Part shown: positions 1-7,745 of the stretch, one piece after another | Numbering within the stretch: position 1 is the first letter of the stretch | Layout of the letters: every line of letters begins with the position of its first letter | Origin: Solobacterium sp. | GTDB taxonomy: Bacteria; Bacillota_I; Bacilli_A; Erysipelotrichales; Erysipelotrichaceae | NCBI GenBank assembly: GCA_017941735.1 | Contig: JAGAVW010000014.1 | Coordinates: 1 to 50,216 of the forward strand | Reading direction: 5' to 3' | DNA: 50,216 nt | Translations under genes and position numbers: made by a program | Notes under the pieces: model-generated | Database searches by the model: none | What the model saw: only the letters and a program-made list of their open reading frames with translations | Told to the model about the DNA's origin: nothing

Positions 1-42
1 CCGCCAGCGTTTATCCTGATCCAGGATCAAACTCTCCATTTG
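1..42 (-). rRNA. 16S rRNA, 5' end only
   Basis: The reverse complement contains the near-universal 16S 5' sequence AGAGTTTGATCCTGG followed by AACGCTGGCGG. Only about 40 nt are inside the window; the gene runs leftward off the edge. The mature 5' end is placed near position 42 by analogy with other bacteria. Confidence 0.95.
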
Positions 43-254
43 ATTTAGCTCAAGGTCTACTGACCTTTAATTCCATAAATTCATTGACGTTTTCGTTGTC
101 TAATTCCTGTTCAGTTTTCAAAGATCACTCGCACACACTTCAGAAGTGGGTGCAAATCAAGATGTTACTACTGCGCAATCACATTGTCAACTACTTTTTT
201 AAATTTTTTTCAAATTTTTTAAAATTTAGTATTTCTATGCGTTTTTATGCGCGC
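43..254 (-). other. pre-16S rRNA leader with antitermination-like motif
   Basis: About 210 nt lie between the proximal rRNA promoter and the 16S 5' end. On the minus strand positions 109-127 read GATCTTTGAAAACTGAACA, a sequence typical of Firmicute rRNA leaders (boxA-type region). A short inverted repeat, AAGGTC/GACCTT at 52-57 and 62-67, lies next to the mature 5' end and could be part of the processing stem. There is no coding potential. Confidence 0.7.
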
Positions 255-260
255 TCCACG

Positions 261-289
261 ATATTAGCACACCGGGAAATAGTCGTCAA
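261..289 (-). promoter_or_regulatory. rRNA operon proximal promoter
   Basis: On the minus strand there is a -35 TTGACG (284-289), a 17-nt spacer and a -10 TAATAT (261-266). It precedes the rRNA leader. Confidence 0.8.
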
Positions 290-361
290 TAACTTTTTTC
301 AACTTTTCCCAAAAAAGTTTTGAAACCCTCTTTTTTATGCGCTTTTTTGGCGTGGGCTTTA

Positions 362-391
362 AATATAGCACGTGGGAAATGAAAAAAGCAA
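362..391 (-). promoter_or_regulatory. rRNA operon distal promoter
   Basis: The minus strand has an extended -10, TGCTATATT (hexamer 362-367), with a weak -35 TTGCTT at 386-391. The surrounding ATTTCCC..GTGCTA resembles the proximal promoter, suggesting a duplicated tandem rRNA promoter. Confidence 0.55.
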
Positions 392-502
392 GATATTTCC
401 CTAAAATTTCTTACTTTTTTCATAATTCTATTTATTCGCTATTTTTGCTTTGGTTCCTCTTCCCAAAGCCATAACCATGCGTGCATATTATTTGCATGCA
501 TG

Positions 503-1222
503 TTAGAGTTCGTGTTTGATGCGGAATACTTCTTTCTCTTGTAATGTTTTGCCAACTTCTACAAACGAATGATATAGCAACGTATGCTTCGCATCTAAAT
601 CTCTTTCCGCGTGGTAATGCCCAAAGTACCAATGCTTATAACGTAACTCTTGATCTATCGTTTCAAGAAATTGATTCAACATATCACTACCGATATAAGG
701 TGCAATACGAGGAATCACATTGTTTGGTGCAGCATGCGTTAAAACATAATCTACATTCCATTCCACTTGATCTAAATTTTTAATTGCCTCTTCACACTCC
801 GCAACACTTGGCATTTCTTCGGGCCACCAAGATACGCCTTCTGTGCGCCGTGCTTTATCTATGGACTTCCCGCCCCCAAAAGTAAAGAAGCGTTTTCCAT
901 CTATGTCATATACTTGTCCACGCATTAAGTGAAGAATGTTATCGGCAATGCGATGCACGCGACCACCACACCATACTTCTTCTGGATACTCTTTGAGCGC
1001 CACAAAGTTTTCATGGTTCCCATCAATGAACAATAAGGTAATCGGTAACTTACGCAACCATTCCATCTGTTCTTCATCGCGCTTATCCCCATACCAAATA
1101 AAACCAAAGTCTCCAACATTAATCATCTTATCGTTTCGTGTTAGACCTTCGTAATCAAATTGAGCAGGTTCTAGGCGTGCTCCATCTAAGTATCCGTGAA
1201 AATCTCCTGTAATATAAATCAT
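503..1222 (-). CDS. calcineurin-like metallophosphoesterase
   Basis: A 239-aa protein with the full set of metallophosphatase metal-binding blocks in order: GDFHG (residues 6-10), GDFG (about 37), GNHE (about 68), THAAP (about 163) and GHYH (about 201). These bind the two-metal centre that hydrolyses phosphomono- or diesters. The substrate cannot be read from sequence; there is no signal peptide, so it is cytoplasmic. Its ATG overlaps the stop of the M20 gene by 4 nt, so it is the last gene of a three-gene operon with DUF402 and M20 proteins. No clear intrinsic terminator is visible between it and the rRNA promoters. Confidence 0.88.
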   Translation of the reverse strand: MIYITGDFHGYLDGARLEPAQFDYEGLTRNDKMINVGDFGFIWYGDKRDEEQMEWLRKLPITLLFIDGNHENFVALKEYPEEVWCGGRVHRIADNILHLMRGQVYDIDGKRFFTFGGGKSIDKARRTEGVSWWPEEMPSVAECEEAIKNLDQVEWNVDYVLTHAAPNNVIPRIAPYIGSDMLNQFLETIDQELRYKHWYFGHYHAERDLDAKHTLLYHSFVEVGKTLQEKEVFRIKHEL

Positions 1223-2418
1223 AATTTAAACGCTCCGTTTAAGTATTCCATTGCATATAAGCTATAAAGTAAGACGCCAACTTTCAAACAATCTTCATCG
1301 ATATCAAAATGGGAATTATGAATCGAGACACGCGTTTCTGGTCTTGCATCATTTCCAGAACCTACATACGCATACGTTCCTTCTGCTGCATTTAGGAAGA
1401 TGGCCATATCATCTCCACTTAAAGCAGGCTTCCGTCTTTCAATGACATTTGTTTCACCTAGTATGCGCTTTGCAAGCCCTTGCGCTTCTTTTGTCGCAAT
1501 TTCACCATTTACTAAAACGGGTGCATAGGATTTCCATTCTATCTCGATGTTTGCCCCATAGGATTTTGCAAGTGCTTCACAAAGCATATTCATTTTAGAA
1601 ATCATTTCTTCACGTAAGGTAACCGATAAGCATCGAAGTGTTCCTTCAAAACGGGCTTCTTGCGCAACGATGTTATAGGCACTCCCTGCTTCAAACTTTC
1701 CAATTCCAATTAAGACATTCTCCATAGGGTTTGTGGTACGTGTAATTAACCCTTGTAGATTAGAGACCATAAGACTTGCGACATAAAGTGCATCAATGCC
1801 TTGTTCAGGTGTTGAGACATGCGCACTTTTCCCATGTACTTTTACAGTGAATGCATCTACGCTTGCATTGTTTTCTTGATCCATGAGTACCACCTTGCCA
1901 CAATCTACTTCTGGGGCAAGATGAATTCCAAATGTGCGACTTGCGCCTTTTAGATGTCCTTCTTTTTCAATGAGGATGGCACCATAGCCAATTTCTTCTC
2001 CTGGTTGAAAGATGGCACGCACCGTTCCTCCAAACAGATGTTTATTCACACTTAAGATTTTAAGTGCTCCTAAGAGGCTTGCGGTATGGGCATCGTGTCC
2101 ACATGCATGCATAACGCCATCACATTGACTTTGATAAGAAGAGGCATGTTCTTCTTGGATTGGTAAGGCATCTATATCAGCACGCAAAATGATGACGTCT
2201 TCACCCTCCAATTCCCCTTTTACTTCTGTTACCACACCGGTCTTTGCTGTACGCAAGTGAGAAAGGCCAAGCGTGTCTAAGTATTGTTCAATGTATTCTT
2301 GGGTTTTAAATTCTTGGGCTGATAATTCTGGATTTGCATGAAGGTGGCGACGAAGCTTGACGACTTCTTCATGGTTGTTTTCCACTTGTGCCAAGATTTC
2401 TTTTTCTAATGCATTCAT
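1219..2418 (-). CDS. M20-family amidohydrolase (aminoacylase/carboxypeptidase type)
   Basis: About 399 aa, typical length for M20D amidohydrolases that remove N-acyl groups from amino acids or small peptides. The metal ligands are visible: the HACGHDAHT block near residue 100, the acidic pair in QPGEE, and a C-terminal SIHNSHFDID block. A dimerisation domain separates the two halves. There is no signal peptide. The start is placed at 2418 because GAGGA lies 6 nt upstream; an ATG 6 nt earlier abuts the ribosome site. The gene is tightly coupled to the DUF402 gene upstream and overlaps the phosphoesterase downstream. The exact substrate is unknown. Confidence 0.9.
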   Translation of the reverse strand: MNALEKEILAQVENNHEEVVKLRRHLHANPELSAQEFKTQEYIEQYLDTLGLSHLRTAKTGVVTEVKGELEGEDVIILRADIDALPIQEEHASSYQSQCDGVMHACGHDAHTASLLGALKILSVNKHLFGGTVRAIFQPGEEIGYGAILIEKEGHLKGASRTFGIHLAPEVDCGKVVLMDQENNASVDAFTVKVHGKSAHVSTPEQGIDALYVASLMVSNLQGLITRTTNPMENVLIGIGKFEAGSAYNIVAQEARFEGTLRCLSVTLREEMISKMNMLCEALAKSYGANIEIEWKSYAPVLVNGEIATKEAQGLAKRILGETNVIERRKPALSGDDMAIFLNAAEGTYAYVGSGNDARPETRVSIHNSHFDIDEDCLKVGVLLYSLYAMEYLNGAFKL

Positions 2419-2420
2419 AA

Positions 2421-2969
2421 TCATTCCTCACGTGCACCATTGCGGTATAGTTCTAAATATTTTTGATAGTAGGCATCAATTGTCTTTTTATTGAATGGAT
2501 CTTGTTCATATTCCATCGCATGTAATAAACGTTGCATTTGGTCTTTAACGATGCGTTTGATGTTTTCTGGATAATGCATGCTTTGCGCATGTTCTTCAAA
2601 TTCAAACTCATCTAAGATTTGATAGGTGCGATCTGGATACAACTTTACATCTAAATCATAATCGATATTCTTAATCGCTTCTCCATCAAATACACTCGGG
2701 GTTGCTAAGTTGCAGTAATAATAAATACCTGCTTTACGAATCATCGCAATCACGTTATACCATCGGTCCGTCCAAAAGAAACAAACAGCCGGTTCTCTTG
2801 TGAGCCACTTTCTACCATCGGCTTCAATTACCCATGCTTTATTGGTTATCACTACATATTCATTGTCTTTGACATCCACCACAAAACCCTTGCACCAAGT
2901 TCGATGCAAGCTTCCGTTATGTTTATAACTTTGGATATAGACTTCTTTTCCAATTTCTAACTTTTCCAT
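2421..2969 (-). CDS. DUF402 family protein
   Basis: 182 aa. The N-terminal part (IGKEVYIQSYKHNGSLHRTW) and the central FFWTDRWYNVIAMI..YYCNLATP..YDLDVKLYPD block match the DUF402/FomD-like fold, a small beta-barrel family in which some members are nucleoside di- or triphosphatases (Firmicute Ntdp). It is rich in aromatic and acidic residues and has no membrane segment. It is the first gene of the operon with M20 and phosphoesterase genes, 41 nt downstream of thiT; read-through from thiT is possible because no terminator is visible between them. Family assignment is good; the biochemical role here is an inference. Confidence 0.8.
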   Translation of the reverse strand: MEKLEIGKEVYIQSYKHNGSLHRTWCKGFVVDVKDNEYVVITNKAWVIEADGRKWLTREPAVCFFWTDRWYNVIAMIRKAGIYYYCNLATPSVFDGEAIKNIDYDLDVKLYPDRTYQILDEFEFEEHAQSMHYPENIKRIVKDQMQRLLHAMEYEQDPFNKKTIDAYYQKYLELYRNGAREE

Positions 2970-3010
2970 ACCATACTATGGTACCAATTGCTTGAAGTGC
3001 TTTCAAATAC

Positions 3011-3550
3011 TTATTTGAATAAATACTTTAAGCGTGGGAGTAAAAGTGGCACGACAACTAAGGCAAAAAGAGTTGTTGGAATCATGTACCACGCATTATA
3101 AGTAAAGCTTGCCCACCATGGACTACCCCAATAATAATGCCCCGCAATAACATGCAGTGCTAAGCGAATCATACCGGTCACAAGAATCCCTGTATAGAAT
3201 CCTTTGTAATTTTTAAAGAGACTACTTAAGCCATATACCCCAAAGGCAAGAGGATATTCCATTAAAAACTGTAAGACGATTTGCCAAAGGGTAAACCCAT
3301 CAGAATTTTGTACGATATAGACTTGGCCTGTCATAAACTGTAAGAGCACAGATAACAATCCTACTAATACCCCCTGCTTCCAACCAAGATGATAAGAAGC
3401 AAGTAATAAGGCAAGGACGGATAAACCAAGACTACCACCTTGTGGCATCTTGAATAATGGCACCGTATGGGTTAGCCAATCTAATACAAAATACAAGGCT
3501 AAATACATTCCCATGTATGCAATTTTTCTGATCTTTTGTTGTTGACTCAT
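3011..3550 (-). CDS. thiT: ThiT, thiamine-specific S-component of an ECF transporter
   Basis: 179 aa with about six hydrophobic helices. It has the conserved aromatic core of ThiT (GHYYWGSPWWASFTYNAWY), which lines the thiamine pocket in characterised ThiT proteins. It captures thiamine at the membrane and would be energised by the EcfA1-EcfA2-EcfT module encoded at 10734-13193. Regulation is visible: a TPP riboswitch lies directly upstream, and GGAGGTG sits 7 nt before the ATG inside a potential sequestering hairpin. Family length and riboswitch context agree, so the call is firm. Confidence 0.93.
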   Translation of the reverse strand: MSQQQKIRKIAYMGMYLALYFVLDWLTHTVPLFKMPQGGSLGLSVLALLLASYHLGWKQGVLVGLLSVLLQFMTGQVYIVQNSDGFTLWQIVLQFLMEYPLAFGVYGLSSLFKNYKGFYTGILVTGMIRLALHVIAGHYYWGSPWWASFTYNAWYMIPTTLFALVVVPLLLPRLKYLFK

Positions 3551-3584
3551 AAAAATACACCTCCAGTCGAAGGCGTAAGGATCA

Positions 3585-3655
3585 AACTCCCTACGCTAGC
3601 TTTACCTAGATCAGGTACAAAGGGTATCTCTCAGCACAATGTGCACCCCTGTTGA
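3585..3655 (-). promoter_or_regulatory. TPP riboswitch (thi box)
   Basis: The minus strand contains the conserved thi-box blocks in order: GGGGTGC, GCTGAGA, ACCCTTT, ACCTGATCTAG, and GCGTAGGGA. It ends about 35 nt before the thiT start. No U-tract terminator follows, so control is probably at translation (see findings). Confidence 0.93.
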
Positions 3656-3662
3656 TAGATTG

Positions 3663-3668
3663 ATTATA
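3663..3668 (-). promoter_or_regulatory. thiT promoter (-10)
   Basis: Extended -10 TGGTATAAT on the minus strand, about 8 nt upstream of the start of the TPP aptamer. The -35 region is weak, as is common with extended -10 promoters. Confidence 0.6.
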
Positions 3669-3703
3669 CCATAAGCTTCGCTTATTACTTCATAAAGTAT
3701 ACT

Positions 3704-3732
3704 TTTCCAATCGCATCCAATTGTATTAAAAT
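3704..3732 (+). promoter_or_regulatory. promoter of the fRMsr gene, possibly leaderless
   Basis: TTTCCA (3704-3709), 17-nt spacer, TAAAAT (3727-3732). The ATG begins only 7 nt after the -10 and no Shine-Dalgarno sequence is present, so the transcript would start at or next to the start codon. Confidence 0.5.
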
Positions 3733-3739
3733 ATTGTCT

Positions 3740-4192
3740 ATGAGTTCTATTGTAGTAAAACAAATTGAAGGCTTATTAGAAGAGAAAGACCAGATTGCGG
3801 CGCTTTCCAATATCAGTGCCTGTATCAACCAAAATTATGACAATCTGAATTGGGCTGGTTTTTATCTTGTGAAAAATGGGGAACTAGTATTAGGTCCTTT
3901 CCAAGGGAAAGTGGCTTGTACGCATATCCCCTTTGATAAAGGGGTTTGTGGTCTAACCTATCGCACCAAACAAACCCAACGCGTTGATGATGTGCTTGCG
4001 CATCAAGATCACATTGCTTGCGATGCAGATAGTCGTAGTGAATTGTGTGTACCCATTCTTGTGAATGAAGAATGTGTGGCTATGATTGACTTAGATGCCC
4101 CAATCAAAAGTCGGTTTACAGAGCAAGAAGAAAAAGAAATGCAGCAAGCCGCAAATCTTATTTCAACCTATTGGATTCAATATCAGTGGTAA
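3740..4192 (+). CDS. msrC: free methionine-(R)-sulfoxide reductase (GAF domain, fRMsr)
   Basis: 150 aa, one GAF domain, matching the fRMsr family that reduces free methionine-R-sulfoxide. The diagnostic blocks are NWAGFYL, LGPFQGKVACTHIPF, KGVCG and HIACDADSRSE. The three family cysteines are C60, C70 and C94 counted from the ATG at 3740. It is cytoplasmic and helps repair oxidised methionine using thioredoxin-type reductants. The start is the ATG at 3740; an upstream TTG is possible but has no better ribosome site. The gene converges on the AAC(3)-like gene with only 4 nt between stop codons. Confidence 0.92.
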   Translation: MSSIVVKQIEGLLEEKDQIAALSNISACINQNYDNLNWAGFYLVKNGELVLGPFQGKVACTHIPFDKGVCGLTYRTKQTQRVDDVLAHQDHIACDADSRSELCVPILVNEECVAMIDLDAPIKSRFTEQEEKEMQQAANLISTYWIQYQW

Positions 4193-4196
4193 ATGA

Positions 4197-5012
4197 TTAA
4201 CGATACAAATCATAAATCACTGATTTTTCATAATATTTTGTTGCCTCATCAATGGCCTTGTTGGCGGAGAAGAATTGGACATGACAGCTGCCAATGCTTC
4301 CTTCTTTCACAAGACCTTTTTTACGCATTTCTTCCCCCACTTCTTCAAATCCTTCTACATCTAAAGCAAGGTTCAAATACTTTTTCCATTCCTTTTTCCC
4401 ATCGCTTGTTTGAATGCTAGAGCCATCTAGAATAATGGGACGCGCTTCTGCACGGTATTGGGCTAAATGCATACACGTACAAGTATTAAAGCCAGCCCCT
4501 AGCAATAAGACATATCCCTTTAGTTCATATAAGCGGGCAGCTGGTGATTCTTCTGCAAGTGGGAAATGTAAAGATTGACGATTACATAATAGCTTCGCGT
4601 AACGCCCCCATGCAGCATACGATAAATATGGATGATTGGAATAGACAACTCCATCACGATGACGGAAGTTTTCAACTACCGCTCCCATACCACGTAAGTC
4701 GGTGCTATTGGAATCATAAGCAGGCATCGCGTCTCTTATTTCTTTCCATAACGATGGCAATACCGGTGGCTTACTCCAGTTGCTGGGCTCTGTATTATCC
4801 CCTGTTTGGACAGGCATCAAGATGGTACCTCCATCTTCTGCGATTTCTAGTAGCGCATCGACAATCGTTCTTGCCCCACCAACCACATAACCAAAAGAGG
4901 AAAGTGCCGTATGCACTTCCAAAATCATATCTTTTTCAACGCCAAGATTATAGAGTGCTTCTTTAAAGCTCTCTTTTGTTATCATGTCGGTCACGGTTTT
5001 TCTTTCACTCAT
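4197..5012 (-). CDS. AAC(3)-fold antibiotic N-acetyltransferase family protein (YokD-like)
   Basis: 271 aa, full length for the AAC(3)/YokD family. Conserved blocks: VHTALSSFGYVVGG near residue 33, GTILMPVQTGD, the YSNHPYLSYAAWG block with the catalytic-type His, and ESPAARLYELKG..LLLGAGFN. Family members transfer an acetyl group from acetyl-CoA, and true AAC(3) enzymes modify the 3-amino group of aminoglycosides. Many chromosomal homologues have no proven drug activity, so resistance should not be assumed. GAGGA lies 5 nt before the ATG. It is the last gene of an operon with a PfkB kinase, a DUF3783 protein and a PTS EIIB. Confidence 0.82.
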   Translation of the reverse strand: MSERKTVTDMITKESFKEALYNLGVEKDMILEVHTALSSFGYVVGGARTIVDALLEIAEDGGTILMPVQTGDNTEPSNWSKPPVLPSLWKEIRDAMPAYDSNSTDLRGMGAVVENFRHRDGVVYSNHPYLSYAAWGRYAKLLCNRQSLHFPLAEESPAARLYELKGYVLLLGAGFNTCTCMHLAQYRAEARPIILDGSSIQTSDGKKEWKKYLNLALDVEGFEEVGEEMRKKGLVKEGSIGSCHVQFFSANKAIDEATKYYEKSVIYDLYR

Positions 5013-5026
5013 AAAAATTCCTCAAT

Positions 5027-5959
5027 TTATAATTCTAAAATCTTAATTTCCATATCGGAAATGATTTCACTTAACTCTGCATTTAACTCTACCATATCAA
5101 GTGGGGTTCCTTCTATGGTTTTCACAGCCGCATAAATCGCATAACAAGCCGCATCAATTTCTTGATACCCTTCTAATCGCTTCGCAAGATACGTTGCCAT
5201 AAAGGCATCGCCTCCACCGGTCGCATTTTTTAATTGAATACCGCGCTGATGAATCCATACCTTTAATTCCTTTGTGCCTAAAAGAACGCCTCTACCAGCT
5301 AAAGAGATAGCTACTTCTTTTACCCCTTCATCAAGAAACCATTGTAAAGATTGTTTGGCACTTACTTCATCTTTAATAACTACATTTGTAAAGGAAGTTG
5401 CTTCATATTCATTTGGTTTAAAGAAGGTTAAACTCTTTAATACACCACTTAGCTTTTTGGCTTTTGCAACACTGACTGGATCTGCCGCAATTCTACCTTT
5501 ACAGCGCTCCACCATATATTGAATATGTGCTTCATCTAAGTTCGAATCAATAATCAAAAAATCTTCTTCGGTAATATCTTGAAGTACCCGATCTAGCATC
5601 GCATAATCAAGATGCTCTAGCACCTTCATATCATTCATGCCGATGTACATATCATTTTCATCATCGAGAATAGCTAGATACATGGATGATTTTTCATTTG
5701 GTACCGATTTGGAATAATCCAAATGAATTCCCTTTTTCTTAAAATCTTCCTTAATGAGTTGCGCAAAATCATCTTCCGCAAAACAAGTAACGAATTGGAT
5801 TTCTTGTTTTAAAGCAGCTAAGCCACTCGCGATATTCCGCCCTACCCCACCAATGGATAAGCGAATATCCGCAATATTAGAATCCCGTAAGACCAGTTTA
5901 TTTAAGCTTTTGCCACAAATATCAATGGTGGCACCTCCTACAATATAAAACTTTGCCAT
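5027..5959 (-). CDS. PfkB-family carbohydrate kinase, pseudouridine kinase-like
   Basis: 310 aa ribokinase-fold kinase. The first PfkB signature is visible as SIGGVGRNIASGLAAL (about 35-50). The second, with the anion hole and catalytic Asp, is NATGGGDAFMATYL (about 245-258). The opening VGGATIDICGKS...DSNI and the GGVGRNIA motif resemble pseudouridine kinase PsuK, which phosphorylates pseudouridine before PsuG cleaves it. No psuG is adjacent, so the substrate remains open (nucleoside or sugar). It follows the DUF3783 gene by 1 nt and precedes the AAC(3)-like gene by 14 nt. Confidence 0.8.
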   Translation of the reverse strand: MAKFYIVGGATIDICGKSLNKLVLRDSNIADIRLSIGGVGRNIASGLAALKQEIQFVTCFAEDDFAQLIKEDFKKKGIHLDYSKSVPNEKSSMYLAILDDENDMYIGMNDMKVLEHLDYAMLDRVLQDITEEDFLIIDSNLDEAHIQYMVERCKGRIAADPVSVAKAKKLSGVLKSLTFFKPNEYEATSFTNVVIKDEVSAKQSLQWFLDEGVKEVAISLAGRGVLLGTKELKVWIHQRGIQLKNATGGGDAFMATYLAKRLEGYQEIDAACYAIYAAVKTIEGTPLDMVELNAELSEIISDMEIKILEL

Positions 5960-5960
5960 A

Positions 5961-6512
5961 TCAATGCGTCACCCGTTTCGCTTTCTTTAATTGTTCGCTT
6001 AATTCTTGTAATGCATTCTCTAAAGAATCGGCATCAAATTGCCCTGAAGACAATAACATATAGGCATGCATTAGGGCTTGTTTTAAGCCGGTTTCTACTT
6101 CCTTTGGTAAAGCATTAAAATCCATCCCATTTGTGGATTTCATTAACGTTTCTAGAAGAATCGCCTTTTTCATCACTTGATGTTCTTTATTGGTTTCAAA
6201 TAAAAGCTCTTGTAATGTCCATTTTTCATTATGCTCTGTACGCATGACTTTGATGCCTTCAAATTCAAGACCTTTTTCTTCAAAGATTTCTAATAAAACC
6301 GTTAATTCGGTATCACTGATTTCTTGCATCAACATATATCCTTCATCAAATGCTTCGTGCCCACTTGCCTTAACATCTGTTTCAAATACTTCTTTCACAG
6401 AACGAAACAATGATTCATCACCAACCAAAGCAACCAAAAAACCCTTTGCTTCCACAATGGGTTGATATTGTTGATATACGGTTTCATCTAAATAGAAAAC
6501 GATTTTTTTCAT
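5961..6512 (-). CDS. DUF3783-like protein
   Basis: 183 aa, acidic and soluble. The central stretch SDTELTVLLEIFEEKGL followed by KWTLQELLFETNKEHQVMKK matches my recollection of DUF3783, a clostridial family of unknown function whose core reads FSDEEL...NWTLKELLEEL..EH. The C-terminal 60 residues are helical. The ATG overlaps the EIIB stop by 4 nt and its stop is 1 nt from the PfkB start, so the three are translated together. No function can be given. Confidence 0.65.
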   Translation of the reverse strand: MKKIVFYLDETVYQQYQPIVEAKGFLVALVGDESLFRSVKEVFETDVKASGHEAFDEGYMLMQEISDTELTVLLEIFEEKGLEFEGIKVMRTEHNEKWTLQELLFETNKEHQVMKKAILLETLMKSTNGMDFNALPKEVETGLKQALMHAYMLLSSGQFDADSLENALQELSEQLKKAKRVTH

Positions 6513-6793
6513 TCCTTTTCCTTTTGGGCTAGAAAGGCTTCAATCTTTGTTTTCATTTCTTCGGCATCACCAACATTTTGAATGCCAATTACTTCAAAGC
6601 CACGATCTAATAATTCTTGTTCGAGATTCTTCATGGTAATCACCACATCCCCTTCAAATTGGTTTAATGCTTCCATATCGCCATGGACTAATTGAATCGG
6701 AAATTGATTATCGGCTACCACTTTATCTGCCCGAATCTTTAACAACATGCTTGAACCCATTCCTGCTACACAACAAACCAATGCTATATACAT
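6509..6793 (-). CDS. PTS EIIB-like protein (ascorbate/galactitol type), orphan
   Basis: 94 aa small cytoplasmic protein with the EIIB phosphocysteine loop CCVAGMGSSMLLKIRAD at the N-terminus; the motif C-x-x-G-M-G-S-S carries the Cys that is phosphorylated in lactose/ascorbate-type EIIB. The start is set at 6793, where AGGGG lies upstream, not at an earlier in-frame ATG that falls inside the promoter. There is no EIIA or EIIC nearby, so it is either a partner of components encoded elsewhere or a regulatory phospho-acceptor. Confidence 0.8.
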   Translation of the reverse strand: MYIALVCCVAGMGSSMLLKIRADKVVADNQFPIQLVHGDMEALNQFEGDVVITMKNLEQELLDRGFEVIGIQNVGDAEEMKTKIEAFLAQKEKE

Positions 6794-6814
6794 ATCGTTC
6801 CCCTTGTTAAAGTA

Positions 6815-6843
6815 ATGATAATGTATCAATGGTGAAGTTTCAA
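6815..6843 (-). promoter_or_regulatory. promoter of the EIIB/PfkB operon
   Basis: Minus-strand TTGAAA (6838-6843), 17-nt spacer, TATCAT (6815-6820), about 20 nt upstream of the EIIB ATG. It sits in the divergent region shared with the MntR-type regulator. Confidence 0.75.
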
Positions 6844-6866
6844 CGAATAAAATGGAAAATCTTTAG

Positions 6867-6872
6867 TATAAT
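6867..6872 (+). promoter_or_regulatory. -10 element of the mntR-like gene
   Basis: A perfect TATAAT lies 25 nt before the ATG. No good -35 is visible, so an activator or extended contact may compensate. Confidence 0.55.
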
Positions 6873-6897
6873 AATGGTATCGATTAAGGAGTTATTT

Positions 6898-7266
6898 ATG
6901 AAAATTTATGAATCTGCAGAAGACTACTTAGAAGCCATCTTGATGATACAAGAGCGGAAAGGAAATGTGCATTCCATTGATATTGCGGAGGAATTACAGT
7001 TTTCCAAGGCAAGTGTCAGTATCGCCATGAAAAAGTTAAGAGAAAATGGCTATATCAAAATGGATAAAGATGGACGCATTACCCTTCTTAAACCAGGTGA
7101 AAAAATCGCAACGCGCATTTATGAGCGCCATAAAACGTTAACGGATATCTTTGTCCATTTAGGCGTAAGTCCTGAAGTAGCACAAGAGGATGCTTGTAAA
7201 GTAGAGCACGATCTAAGTGAAGAAACCTATTCCGCATTAAAAGAATTCGCAAAAAAAATCCAGTAA
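6898..7266 (+). CDS. DtxR/MntR-family metal-dependent transcriptional regulator
   Basis: 122 aa. The first 60 residues form a winged helix (SAEDYLEAILMIQE, then IDIAEELQFSKASVSIAMKKLRENGYI). The second half carries the metal-binding and dimerisation helices (ERHKTLTDIFVHLGV, then EEDACKVEHDLSEETYSAL with the E-x-x-x-x-E-H motif). There is no C-terminal SH3 domain, as in MntR. It probably senses Mn2+ or Fe2+ and represses metal importers. AAGGAG is 6 nt before the ATG at 6898. A Mn2+ riboswitch lies 1 kb away, so manganese control is a local theme, but no DtxR-type operator is obvious here. Confidence 0.88.
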   Translation: MKIYESAEDYLEAILMIQERKGNVHSIDIAEELQFSKASVSIAMKKLRENGYIKMDKDGRITLLKPGEKIATRIYERHKTLTDIFVHLGVSPEVAQEDACKVEHDLSEETYSALKEFAKKIQ

Positions 7267-7277
7267 TGGATTTTTTT
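7252..7277 (+). terminator. terminator of the mntR-like gene
   Basis: An inverted repeat of 11 bp (7252-7262 with 7267-7277, loop GTAA) ends in a run of seven T. It overlaps the stop codon. Confidence 0.75.
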
Positions 7278-7280
7278 CAT

Positions 7281-7310
7281 TAAAAAAGCAATCCCCATTG
7301 GAGATTGCTT
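7281..7310 (-). terminator. terminator of rplM-rpsI
   Basis: On the minus strand AAGCAATC...GATTGCTT is followed by TTTTAA, 10 nt after the rpsI stop. Confidence 0.85.
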
Positions 7311-7320
7311 GGTAAGCACA

Positions 7321-7728
7321 TTAACGCTTGCTGTATTGTGGCGCGCGACGAGCACCCTTTAAGCCGTACTTCTTTCTTTCTTTTTCACGTGCATCACGTG
7401 TTAAGAATCCAGCTTTCTTTAATAAAGGTCTATAATCTTCGCTTGCCTCTAACAATGCTCTAGAAATACCATGACGCATTGCTCCAGCTTGACCGGTATA
7501 GCCTCCACCTAAGACATTAATCTTAATGTCGAATTGGCCAACGGTTTCCGTTGTAACTAGTGGACTATTCACGATCATACGTAAGGTTGCTTGTGGCAAA
7601 TATTCTTCTAAGGTTTTGCCATTTACGGTAATGTTGCCAGTTCCAGGAGTCATAAAGACACGTGCGGTAGACTTCTTACGACGTCCAGTACCAACATAAG
7701 TTACTGCTGTTTTCTTCTTTGTAGGCAT
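7321..7728 (-). CDS. rpsI: 30S ribosomal protein S9
   Basis: 135 aa. Recognised by [16 protein letters not shown] at the N-terminus, [20 protein letters not shown] in the middle and the C-terminal tail [17 protein letters not shown], whose last Lys-Arg reaches the P-site tRNA. It lies 17 nt downstream of rplM with its own ribosome site, the standard rplM-rpsI arrangement, and a strong terminator follows. Confidence 0.98.
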   Translation of the reverse strand: MPTKKKTAVTYVGTGRRKKSTARVFMTPGTGNITVNGKTLEEYLPQATLRMIVNSPLVTTETVGQFDIKINVLGGGYTGQAGAMRHGISRALLEASEDYRPLLKKAGFLTRDAREKERKKYGLKGARRAPQYSKR

Positions 7729-7745
7729 TTGTCTTTATCTCCTTT

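Noticed and set aside
2970..3010. A leaderless promoter before the DUF402 gene
   Set aside because: A TAGTAT sits only 3 nt before the ATG, too close even for a leaderless start; read-through from thiT is as likely.
4197..5012. Calling the AAC(3)-fold gene an aminoglycoside resistance determinant
   Set aside because: It is a chromosomal operon member of a broad family with many YokD-like homologues of unproven drug activity; sequence alone cannot support resistance.
5027..5959. Naming the PfkB kinase psuK outright
   Set aside because: Motifs resemble pseudouridine kinase, but no psuG or nucleoside transporter is adjacent, so only the family is called.
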